A stretch of DNA of 10,345 bases from Anaerolineales bacterium UBA6131. GTDB lineage: Bacteria > Chloroflexota > Anaerolineae > UBA2200. Both the position numbers and the translations under genes were made by a program. Location: positions 1 to 10,345 of the forward strand of contig DIVN01000177.1 in the NCBI GenBank assembly GCA_002435875.1, read 5' to 3'. How positions within the stretch are numbered: position 1 is the stretch's first letter; each line of letters starts with the position of its first letter. Shown here piece by piece: positions 1 through 7,460 of this stretch. The notes beneath the pieces are model-generated. The model ran no database searches, was not told where the DNA came from, and was given only the letters and a program-made list of their open reading frames with translations.

Positions 1-1035
1 GATGCCGGTCTCTGTGATGTAGATAGGCTTGCCATATCCGTCCAGCCGCTTCAGCAGCCTGTACAGCCCTTCTGGGTAGATCTCACCCCACCCTTCCATG
101 CTGAACTCTGCGCTAGGCATAGCCTGTCGCCGTCCGAAGAGCAAACCGGGCTTGGACAGGTCAAAGCTCACCATGTCGCGAGAGTAATAGTTCAGCCCGA
201 TATAGTCCTGTGAGTCTGCGAGCTCTGGGATGCGCTGGCACACTGCCAGGGGTGGACGCAGCACCCCGTCCGCGGGAGGTCCCAGGACGAGGCCGTTGAA
301 GAGGACGTCTTGCACCCGCGCTGCCCAACGGTCCAGGGGCGAGCTCGGGTTCAGGGGGTCAAAGATGCGCAGATGTTGCGCCAGCCCAACGCGGGCCTGC
401 GGTTGTTGCCGATGGATGGCCCTGTAGGCGGCAGCATGTCCGCACAGTTGGTGGCGCATGACGCGAAAGGTCGCGCCGAGGCTGCGCTTTTGTGGTGGCC
501 AGTTTCCCAGTAGATAGGAGTAGGCCGCATAGACGTTGATCTCGTTGATGGTGCACCACAGGTCAACCAGGTCGCCGAAGGTCTCAACGGCCTGACGCGC
601 AAAGCGCTCAAAGTGGGCAATGGTACGCTCTGACTCCCAGCCGCCCTGTGCCATGAGCCACAACGGGGAGGTAAAGTGGAACAACGTGACCATGGGTTCT
701 ATGCCGCGCTCGCGCATTGCCGTGAGCATGGCGCGGTAGCGGACAACGGCTGCATCATCCCAAGTGCCCTCGGTCGGCTCCAGTCGGCTCCACTCCAGGG
801 ATAAGCGCAGGGCGTTGTGACCCATGGACCTGGCGAGGTCCAAGTCCTCCAGATAGCGACCGGCCCACCACTGACACGATTTGCTCGAGTCTGAGCCATC
901 GCGAATCTTGCCCTGCTTTTCCCACTGCGCCCAGTCGTTGTTCAGGTCCCCTTCGACCTGATGTGCGGCGACAGCGCTGCCCCAGCGAAAGTCAGGGGGA
1001 AACTGAAGCAGACCATCAGAAGTGGCGTTTTCCAC
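1..1035 (-). CDS. Glycoside hydrolase family 1 (beta-glucosidase-like), N-terminal 345 codons, cut by window edge
   Basis: A retaining family 1 glycosidase of the (beta/alpha)8 barrel fold, expected to hydrolyse beta-linked glucosides or galactosides. The frame is open for 345 codons to base 1. Visible family marks are FPPDFRWGSAVAAHQVEG near the N-terminus, where Q/E replaces the usual QxEG, then the acid/base segment WCTINEI (W160, E165), IGLNYYS in the middle, GWGEIYPEGLY, and the nucleophile segment YITETGI with E342 at bases 10-12. Family members usually have about 440-480 residues, so roughly the last 100 lie outside the window. The start is GTG at 1035, chosen because FPPDF follows closely and GAGGT sits six bases upstream; no ATG gives the N-terminal strand. 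Both catalytic motifs depart from consensus (NEP is NEI, TENG is TETG), but both glutamates remain. No signal peptide is seen, so the enzyme is probably cytoplasmic. It lies 41 bases after asnS on the same strand. Substrate is not inferable. Confidence 0.93.
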   Translation of the reverse strand, partial: MENATSDGLLQFPPDFRWGSAVAAHQVEGDLNNDWAQWEKQGKIRDGSDSSKSCQWWAGRYLEDLDLARSMGHNALRLSLEWSRLEPTEGTWDDAAVVRYRAMLTAMRERGIEPMVTLFHFTSPLWLMAQGGWESERTIAHFERFARQAVETFGDLVDLWCTINEINVYAAYSYLLGNWPPQKRSLGATFRVMRHQLCGHAAAYRAIHRQQPQARVGLAQHLRIFDPLNPSSPLDRWAARVQDVLFNGLVLGPPADGVLRPPLAVCQRIPELADSQDYIGLNYYSRDMVSFDLSKPGLLFGRRQAMPSAEFSMEGWGEIYPEGLYRLLKRLDGYGKPIYITETGI

Positions 1036-1076
1036 GGCATTACCTCGCTAGCGGGCCGCGCAGCGACTGGCCGCGA

Positions 1077-2372
1077 CTATGGATAAATGCGCTCCAGCAT
1101 GCGTGGGAATGGAATCGTCTCGCGGATGTGCTGGATCTGACACAGCCAGGCGACGGTGCGCTCGATGCCCAGGCCAAAGCCGGAATGTGGCACGGAGCCG
1201 TAACGGCGCAGATCCAGATACCACTCGTAGGCTTCGCGGGTCAGGTGGTGGTGTTTGATGCGCTGCTCGAGGAGCTCGTAGCTGGCGGTGCGCTGGCCAC
1301 CCCCGATAATCTCCCCGTAGCCTTCGGAGGCCAGAAGATCGACTGAGAGGCAGACTTCTGGTCGCTGGGGATCTTCCTCCATGTAGAAAGCTTTGATGGC
1401 GGTGGGGTAATGGTGCACAAATACCGGCCGATCAAAGCTCTCGCCGATGACGGTTTCGTGCGGCGCGCCAAAGTCATCTCCCCACTTGAAATCGAGGCCC
1501 TTGTCGTTGAGCAGCTTCACCGCGTCATCGTAGGAGATGCGAGGGAAGGGAGGCACCACCTTCTCCAGGCGAGAGGTGTCGCGCTCGAGGACCTTCAGGT
1601 CGTCCGCGCGGTTGGCCAGCACGGACTGGACGATGTAGCTGACGAACTGTTCCTCAACCTCCATGCAACCGTCAAGGTCCACGTAGGCCATCTCTGGCTC
1701 CACCATCCAGAACTCGGTCAGATGGCGGCGGGTCTTGGACTTTTCGGCGCGGAAAGTCGGGCCGAAGCAGTAGACACGGCCGAATGCGCCAATTGTGGCC
1801 TCGTTGTACAGCTGGCCACTCTGCGTAAGGTAGGCCGGCTCGCCAAAGTAATCGGTCTGAAAGAGGGTCGTCGAGTCTTCGCAGGACGAAGGCGTGAGGA
1901 TCGGTGTGTCCATGTTCAGGAAGCCGTGGCCGTCCAGCCATGCCCGCACGGCCCGCGTGATCTCGGCGCGGATGCGCAGGATGGCGTGCTGGCGTGAGGA
2001 GCGAATCCACAGGTGGCGGCGAGCCATCAGGAACTCCACCCCATGCTCCTTGGGCGTGATGGGATAATCCTGAACGAACTGCACGACGTGGACGTCCTGC
2101 ACCTGCAGCTCAAAGCCGCCCGGGGCGCGGCGATCAGCGTGGACGATGCCAGTCACCTCCACAGCGGATTCCTGGGTCAAGCGCTGGACCTCAGCAAAGA
2201 TCTCGGGGCCGATGTCTTTCTCGGAGACCACCGCCTGGATGAGGCCACTGCCGTCACGCACGAGCAGAAACTGCAGTTTGCCCTTGTCGGTGCGGTTGTA
2301 GAGCCAGCCCTTGACGGTCACGACCTGGCCTTCAGATGCAGCAATGTCCCGAACGTATACCCAGTCGCTCAT
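1077..2372 (-). CDS. asnS: Asparaginyl-tRNA synthetase (AsnRS)
   Basis: A class IIb aminoacyl-tRNA synthetase that attaches asparagine to tRNA-Asn using ATP in the cytoplasm. The 431-residue length matches bacterial AsnRS. Residues about 15-100 form the OB-fold anticodon-binding domain (VTVKGWLYNRTDKGKLQFLLVRDG). The catalytic domain follows, with motif 2 as FRAEKSKTRRHLTEFWMVEPE over residues 207-227 and motif 3 as GFGLGIERTVAWL near 398-410. The forms HLTEFWMVEPE and YPTAIKAFYM favour AsnRS over AspRS, and the protein lacks the large GAD insertion of bacterial AspRS. Start is ATG at 2372, with GAGAGGAG a few bases upstream; the stop is TAG. The gene lies 91 bases downstream of the membrane fusion gene and 41 bases upstream of the GH1 gene, all on one strand. 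I found no convincing promoter or terminator in the 91-base gap, so readthrough from the upstream gene is possible. Having asnS suggests direct charging of tRNA-Asn rather than sole reliance on transamidation. Confidence 0.97.
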   Translation of the reverse strand: MSDWVYVRDIAASEGQVVTVKGWLYNRTDKGKLQFLLVRDGSGLIQAVVSEKDIGPEIFAEVQRLTQESAVEVTGIVHADRRAPGGFELQVQDVHVVQFVQDYPITPKEHGVEFLMARRHLWIRSSRQHAILRIRAEITRAVRAWLDGHGFLNMDTPILTPSSCEDSTTLFQTDYFGEPAYLTQSGQLYNEATIGAFGRVYCFGPTFRAEKSKTRRHLTEFWMVEPEMAYVDLDGCMEVEEQFVSYIVQSVLANRADDLKVLERDTSRLEKVVPPFPRISYDDAVKLLNDKGLDFKWGDDFGAPHETVIGESFDRPVFVHHYPTAIKAFYMEEDPQRPEVCLSVDLLASEGYGEIIGGGQRTASYELLEQRIKHHHLTREAYEWYLDLRRYGSVPHSGFGLGIERTVAWLCQIQHIRETIPFPRMLERIYP

Positions 2373-2463
2373 GGTACTCCTCTCGACTTATTCGATCTTG
2401 TCTTTTGCCCTGTATGGCTATGGGCGCAGCAGGCTGTCCGCAGGCCGGTGAGGCATTCTAGCG

Positions 2464-5400
2464 TCAAGCCTGGCCTTGGTCAAGATGTGCCACGCCGCGA
2501 GGAATCCAGCGCTTCAGGCGAGCGGGCAGGAGCTCGAGCACCAGGGCCACATCCGGCTGACGAAAAGTGCCCACCGCTACCAACACTGCGACATAGACGG
2601 CGGCTCCTAAGGGGAGCAGCAGCAAAGCTGAGGTGCCTCTGCGCAGCCACATCGCTGCTGCCATGGCACTGGCAGCCAGCACCGGCCGCCAGGCAAGCTC
2701 CAGCCAGGATAGCCTGGTGAGGTTCTTGCGCACGCAGTAGTAGAAGGGCAGGAAGAGCGCCAGCTCGGAGAGCGCCGTAATGGCCGCGGCCGCCAGGTAT
2801 CCGTAGCGTGGGATCATGATCAGGTTGCTGATGATGTTGAAGGCGGCGCCCAGGACGAACGCCTTGGTCAGAAAGCGTTGCTGGTTGATGGCAATCAAGA
2901 CATAGTGAGTCACACTGTTGACAAAGCCTACCGGCATGTACCAGATCAGTACCTGCAGAGCAAACTGCGACTGCGGCAGAAAGTCGGGGCCGGCAAGAAT
3001 CAGGATCAGCTCGCGGGCGATGAATGTGGTGCCAGTAGCGATGGGTAGCGCGACGAGGAGCAGCAGCTTGATGGAGAGGGTGTAAGCCCTGACCAACGAA
3101 TCTCTCTGTGAGTCGGCCAGCCTGGAGATGAGCGGGAAGATGGCCATGGTGAAGAACGAGGGGATGACGTCCAGGCCGCGGATAAAGCGGTACGCAGCAC
3201 CATAGTAGCCGACCTCAACATCACCGCGGAGGGGCTTGAGCAGAAGGACGTCCGACATGAAAAAGACCTTAGACAGGAGGTTGTTGGTCATGAGCGGGAA
3301 CGAAGCCCGGAAGATAGTGCGCGCGAAGGGAGGATCAAACTGCAGCTGTGGACGGAAGAACAGGCGGGCAGCCAGGGTGCCTAGAATGACGGCCGTCGAG
3401 ATATTGACCACGAGCGATGTGGCTGCCAGCCCCACGAACCCATGGCCCAGGAGCAGGGCCAGGGTGCCCAAGGTGACGCGCAGCACGGTGGTGACTGAGG
3501 CGATGGCGGCGGGGAATTCCATCTTCTCGTGGGCATAAAAGACCGCGCTGAACGAATCAGAAACGAGCTCTGGCAAGAGTGCGGCTGCGAAGAAGGCGAT
3601 GGCCAGGATTGTGTCCCTGGTAAGCCCCGAAAAGCGTGCATAGGCAAAGCAGAGTGCGGTGATCGGCAGCAGCGACGCCAGCCAGAGGAGAAGCCGCAAG
3701 GCCATGCTGTTGCCCCAGTAGCGGCCGGCCTGCGCCTGTGACTTGGAAATCTCCCGCGTCAGATAGGTGCCGAGGCCAAAGAGGACAAAGGTCTCAAAGT
3801 AGCCGATAAAGTTGATAGCAAAGCCATATCCGCCAGAGCTCTCCGGGCCAAGCATACGCAGGTAGAGCATGGCAAAGGCCATGTCGATACCGCGATTGAC
3901 CAGATTCAGCACCATAGGGGTCAGGGCGTTGCGAGCAACGCGCTTGACCGTGGTGTCGTCTGACTGCTTGCCGAGCGTCAGTCGCCACGCCCAGTAGGCA
4001 AGCAGGAGGAAGAGCACGACCCCCGACAGAAAGCTGAAAAAGAGCCCCAGTTTAATCGAAAAGGGTGTGTACTTGAAGCGCACCACATGCGCACCGGAGG
4101 CAAGGGCTACTGCGCGCAGCGTGCCATTGGCACGATAGATCGGGATCTCCTGCTCCTGGCTGCCGGGTTGGGTATCGTAGGCTTTCCATCCTGGGAAGTA
4201 GTTGTCGGCAAGGACAAGATAGCCTGGCGCCGAGAGATCCAGGGTGATCAGTACCTCGTTCAGGCCATAGTCAATCTGCTGCACGGGCTCCAGTCCGGCC
4301 GCCGTATCTGTGGTCATCGCCGCGCCTGGTGCTTGCTCGAGGATGACCTCACGCCGTGGGTCGAGCTGCGCGAGGGCCTGCCGCCGCTCGTCCGCGTCGG
4401 GAATCACCCGGGCCTGGTGTACGACAAAGGCGCGCGGCAAGCAGCCGTCGTTGCGATAGATGCGCACTTCGCCATCGTAGACCAGGGTGTAGTCGGGCTG
4501 CTCAAGCGTCTGCGTCGTCAGGACATACTTGACGTTCAAGGCATCAAGCAGCGGCGAGCCCAGTGCCGCCTGATCATATAGCGGAGCGATGCGGTTGTAG
4601 AGCAGCTCACCCTGAGGGGCGATGAGCTCCATGTACTCTACATATTGCCGGATGATGATCGAGTCGTAACCGCGTACGTCGGAGAGGCCATAGATCATGG
4701 CCGCGTTGGCGTTGAGCAGCTTTTCGTTGGGCTGGTCAAGGGTGGTCAGTCGCCACAGCGCCTTGTCCTCTTGCAGGAAGGCCACCGCTGGAGGCACAAA
4801 CTGCAGAATGCGTGGGTCCGCTGCAGGCGCAAAACCGCGCCCAATGACCGTCAGCTCGGCGGCGACGATGCCCGCGGCCAGCAGCTTCCAAAGGTGCCAC
4901 CGGCGCCAACGCACGCGGTGGACGCTCAGGAGCAAGACGAGGCCGGCGCCGGCTAGGGCAACGAAAAAGATTAGCAGGTTGCGCAGCTCGTAGGAGAAGA
5001 ACGCCCGGCCGTCCGCGAAAGCCTCCGTGGCCAGGGCTAGCGCTTCCAGGGCGCGCTGCCAAACGGCACCAACCGGGCCGGGGAGCCGCGAAGCGATGGC
5101 CAGACCCATGATGCCGGCCAACCCGCCTGTGAGGATGAGCAAGCCCAGCCGATGAACCTGTCTGTTGGTCTTGGCGTCATGTGGCTCGGCCAGCCAGGAG
5201 GCCCCAAATCCAGCCAGCACGCAGACACTGATCGTGTATGGATAGACCCAGCGGAAGGGCGAATGCAGTTGTCTGATGCCGGGCAGCAAGAAGTAGAGCA
5301 GCGCATACAATGGTGTGCCAAAGACAAACAGAAGCGATACAACCGCAAGCAGAGCAAAGGCCCACACACGCCGGCTGCGCAGTCTCCACAGGGCGACGGC

Positions 5401-6522
5401 CGCCAGGACAAGCGGCAGTGTGCCCACGTAGCTGCCGCCCTCCACATAGTTCTTCACGTCCCAGTAGATCTGGCTGATGCTGGCGCCAGCAGCATTGCGC
5501 AGGTCGGTGATGCGCTGCCAGCTGAAGGCATCAACATAGGAATGGTGTGTGGGGTTGCCGAAAAAGTCCGGCACAGCAAAGGCGATCAGCCTGCGCCAGG
5601 GGTAAGCCCAGCTGATGACCTGTCGGTAGCTGGCTGACTCCTGACGAAAGTTTTGCGTGACGAGCTCATAGAGGGGCAATAGCTGCACGGCCGCCAGGCC
5701 AGCACCCAGCCCTACCATCAGCAGCACGGCCGCGGCGAGCTTGGCCGCTTGCGGCCAGCTGGGCGTGCTCTTCCAGTAGATGGCGATGCGCCACGCGGCA
5801 TAGAACAGCGTCACCAGTACGACATAATAGGAGATCTCGGGGTGGCCAGCGAGAAAGTGACAGCCGAAGGCGATGGCTCCCACAGCCAGCCAGGGGATGT
5901 AGCGCACGGGGCGCTGCCCAGCGGATTGCTCTTCCTGGGTGCGCACTAGGCGCTCCACAGTGGCAAGCAGGAGCGGCAGCCAGGAGGCGGCAGCGATGAT
6001 CATCGGGTGCACGATACTCACGACCATGAACCCAGAGAAGGCGAAAGCGATGGCTGTCAGAAGCGAAGCCAGGCGCGGCAGCCGCAGCGTGCGAGCAAAA
6101 ATGTACATGAAGACGGCGGCGAGGAACAACTGGGCGGCCGTGAAAAAGCCAAAGGCGCGCTCGATTGGCATGATGTAGAAGAGGACGCTGAGAGGATAGA
6201 GCGCAGAATGCTGACCTGCGGCCAGGAAGGGCTGACCGGCCAGGATGTACGGATTCCACAAGGGCAGCTCTTTGGCCTGCAAGGCCTCGACGATGAGCCA
6301 CTTCCAGGTGTAGTTCTGCAGGATGAGGTCGCTCACCAGCTCATTATGCGGCGTGGTTACGCCGAGCTGCGCCGCGTAGCTGCGCCAGGGGGGAAAGGCA
6401 AACAGGTTGTCGAGTGGCAGCAAAGTCCTTCCGCCAAACAGGACGGGGAAGAAGAAGGTCAGCACCAGGGCCAAGAGGCCGAAGGCGATTGCCAGATTGA
6501 CCAGCCACGTTCTGCGATTCAA
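2464..6522 (-). CDS. YfhO-family membrane protein fused to a Wzx/MOP-type oligosaccharide flippase
   Basis: One uninterrupted frame of 1352 codons encodes two recognisable membrane proteins end to end. Residues 1 to about 850 are YfhO-like, a GT-C-type glycosyltransferase-related family. They contain an N-terminal membrane helix (about 9-29), GGRTLLPLDN, the signature ELPLWNPYILAGQPFLA (85-101), GHPEISYY (226-233), many hydrophobic helices, then a long extracytoplasmic part with DVRGYDS (615-621) and LADNYFPGWKAYD (771-783) before a last helix at about 825-846. Residues from about 857 to 1320 look like a polysaccharide-transport flippase: VARNALTPMVLNLVNRGIDM at its start, repeated hydrophobic helices, VGYYGAAYRF and LISRLADSQRD, all typical of MOP-superfamily Wzx proteins. 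The tail is basic and cytoplasmic. Proteins of each kind normally stand alone (about 800-900 and 430-500 residues). In Firmicutes YfhO proteins act outside the membrane in glycosylation of teichoic acids; a flippase delivers the lipid-linked donor. The inference is that this protein couples export and transfer. The start is TTG at 6522, with only a weak, distant GGAAAGG. Confidence 0.9.
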   Translation of the reverse strand: MNRRTWLVNLAIAFGLLALVLTFFFPVLFGGRTLLPLDNLFAFPPWRSYAAQLGVTTPHNELVSDLILQNYTWKWLIVEALQAKELPLWNPYILAGQPFLAAGQHSALYPLSVLFYIMPIERAFGFFTAAQLFLAAVFMYIFARTLRLPRLASLLTAIAFAFSGFMVVSIVHPMIIAAASWLPLLLATVERLVRTQEEQSAGQRPVRYIPWLAVGAIAFGCHFLAGHPEISYYVVLVTLFYAAWRIAIYWKSTPSWPQAAKLAAAVLLMVGLGAGLAAVQLLPLYELVTQNFRQESASYRQVISWAYPWRRLIAFAVPDFFGNPTHHSYVDAFSWQRITDLRNAAGASISQIYWDVKNYVEGGSYVGTLPLVLAAVALWRLRSRRVWAFALLAVVSLLFVFGTPLYALLYFLLPGIRQLHSPFRWVYPYTISVCVLAGFGASWLAEPHDAKTNRQVHRLGLLILTGGLAGIMGLAIASRLPGPVGAVWQRALEALALATEAFADGRAFFSYELRNLLIFFVALAGAGLVLLLSVHRVRWRRWHLWKLLAAGIVAAELTVIGRGFAPAADPRILQFVPPAVAFLQEDKALWRLTTLDQPNEKLLNANAAMIYGLSDVRGYDSIIIRQYVEYMELIAPQGELLYNRIAPLYDQAALGSPLLDALNVKYVLTTQTLEQPDYTLVYDGEVRIYRNDGCLPRAFVVHQARVIPDADERRQALAQLDPRREVILEQAPGAAMTTDTAAGLEPVQQIDYGLNEVLITLDLSAPGYLVLADNYFPGWKAYDTQPGSQEQEIPIYRANGTLRAVALASGAHVVRFKYTPFSIKLGLFFSFLSGVVLFLLLAYWAWRLTLGKQSDDTTVKRVARNALTPMVLNLVNRGIDMAFAMLYLRMLGPESSGGYGFAINFIGYFETFVLFGLGTYLTREISKSQAQAGRYWGNSMALRLLLWLASLLPITALCFAYARFSGLTRDTILAIAFFAAALLPELVSDSFSAVFYAHEKMEFPAAIASVTTVLRVTLGTLALLLGHGFVGLAATSLVVNISTAVILGTLAARLFFRPQLQFDPPFARTIFRASFPLMTNNLLSKVFFMSDVLLLKPLRGDVEVGYYGAAYRFIRGLDVIPSFFTMAIFPLISRLADSQRDSLVRAYTLSIKLLLLVALPIATGTTFIARELILILAGPDFLPQSQFALQVLIWYMPVGFVNSVTHYVLIAINQQRFLTKAFVLGAAFNIISNLIMIPRYGYLAAAAITALSELALFLPFYYCVRKNLTRLSWLELAWRPVLAASAMAAAMWLRRGTSALLLLPLGAAVYVAVLVAVGTFRQPDVALVLELLPARLKRWIPRGVAHLDQGQA

Positions 6523-6558
6523 AGGGCGCTGCTGCCTTTCCGAGCAAGGTTATGGGCC

Positions 6559-6587
6559 ATTATAGTGCCAAGGTATGCCCGGGTCAA
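6559..6587 (-). promoter_or_regulatory. Sigma-70-type promoter for the YfhO-flippase fusion gene
   Basis: On the minus strand TTGACC (6587-6582) and TATAAT (6564-6559) are separated by exactly 17 bases, a near-perfect housekeeping promoter. Transcription would start near 6552, leaving a leader of about 30 bases before the TTG at 6522. This distance supports that start. Assignment is by match to the known consensus only. Confidence 0.8.
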
Positions 6588-6635
6588 CCATTTACGGCGC
6601 GACTGGAGCGAGACGGGGGCCATCTGAGTCGGGGT

Positions 6636-6663
6636 TTGGGGTTTGCTGTGCTTGCGCTATAAT
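6636..6663 (+). promoter_or_regulatory. Probable promoter for the phosphoglycosyl transferase gene
   Basis: A perfect TATAAT lies at 6658-6663, about 45 bases before the chosen ATG at 6708. The -35 region is poor: the best match at a 16-base spacing is TTGGGG (6636-6641), part of a tandem GGGGTTT repeat. A good -10 with a weak -35 suggests a promoter that is weak or depends on an activator. It faces away from the promoter at 6559-6587; the two -10 boxes are about 94 bases apart. Confidence 0.6.
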
Positions 6664-6707
6664 GTTGCCCATTCTGCGACGTGCTGTCCAAGACGAGCAG
6701 GAAAGGG

Positions 6708-7439
6708 ATGTCGGAGAATGAACCGTTGAGCAGCGTCGAGTCGGAAACCAGGCGCATTCGCTCCATGTATCTGGCAAGCCTGGCCGGCCAGGAAGAGTCT
6801 CGCGCTGACAAGTGCTATAGCTGGGCCAAACGAGGGCTAGACATCATCGTGTCGCTGGTAGCGCTGTTGATCCTGGCCCCTTTGTTTGTGGTAATTGCCG
6901 TTCTGGTCAAGGCTACTTCGCCGGGCCCTGCGATTCTCGTCCAGGAGCGCATTGGCCTGGGAGGGCAGGTGTTTTCCTTTTTCAAGTTTCGCTCCATGTA
7001 CAACAATCGGGACCGCAGCGCTGACGTGCGCTTTGCCAAAGCCTACATTCACGGTCAAGCGCCGGCGGGCACCTCGTCCGACGGCATCTTTAAGCCAGCG
7101 AGCGATCGGCGCGTTACACCGCTTGGGCGCACGCTGCGCAAAGCCAGTCTGGATGAGCTGCCCCAACTCTGGAATGTGCTCAAAGGCGACATGAGCCTGG
7201 TGGGCCCACGCCCATCCATGCCCTATGAAGTGGATGCCTACGAGCCCTGGCACTTTCAGCGCATGCAAGTCCTGCCGGGCATTACCGGCCTGGCGCAGAT
7301 CCAGGGCAGGAGCAGCCGGACGTTTCAAGATATTGTGAAGATTGATATCGAATACATCCGCAAGCGTTCGCTTTTTCTGGACCTATATATCCTCTGGCGT
7401 ACCCTGCCGGTTTGGCTTTCAGGTCACGGTGCCCGTTAG
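6708..7439 (+). CDS. Monotopic phosphoglycosyl transferase (bacterial sugar transferase)
   Basis: Initiating enzyme of a surface-glycan pathway: it moves a sugar 1-phosphate from a UDP-sugar to polyprenyl phosphate on the cytoplasmic face of the membrane. The 243 residues carry the single re-entrant hydrophobic segment (about 43-66) after AKRGLDI, then the SPGPA motif (71-75), ERIGLGG and FFKFRSM. The catalytic Asp-Glu pair D149-E150 sits in SLDELPQLWNVLKGDMSLVGPRP, followed by LPGITGLAQI. It lacks the N-terminal multi-helix domain of WbaP/WcaJ enzymes and so is the small PglC-like form with a roughly 40-residue charged N-terminal extension. ATG at 6708 is preferred over an in-frame GTG at 6681 because AGGAAAGG ends just before it. 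The stop is 21 bases before the next gene, with which it is likely cotranscribed. It faces away from the YfhO-flippase gene, a natural partner acting later on the same lipid-linked glycan. Sugar specificity cannot be read from the sequence. Confidence 0.95.
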   Translation: MSENEPLSSVESETRRIRSMYLASLAGQEESRADKCYSWAKRGLDIIVSLVALLILAPLFVVIAVLVKATSPGPAILVQERIGLGGQVFSFFKFRSMYNNRDRSADVRFAKAYIHGQAPAGTSSDGIFKPASDRRVTPLGRTLRKASLDELPQLWNVLKGDMSLVGPRPSMPYEVDAYEPWHFQRMQVLPGITGLAQIQGRSSRTFQDIVKIDIEYIRKRSLFLDLYILWRTLPVWLSGHGAR

Positions 7440-7460
7440 GCGTCCCAGGCGAGATTCTCC

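Noticed and set aside
1410..1997. Long open frame antisense to asnS
   Set aside because: It is a codon-usage shadow of asnS; the product has no family resemblance or ribosome binding site.
2373..2463. Terminator or promoter in the gap before asnS
   Set aside because: A TTGACG is present but has no fitting -10, and the GCAGGC repeats are direct, not inverted; no T-run was found.
2464..3915. A separate flippase gene starting at the internal ATG near 3915
   Set aside because: The frame is continuous from the YfhO part, no clear ribosome binding site was noticed there, and starting there would remove the N-terminal part of the first flippase helix region.
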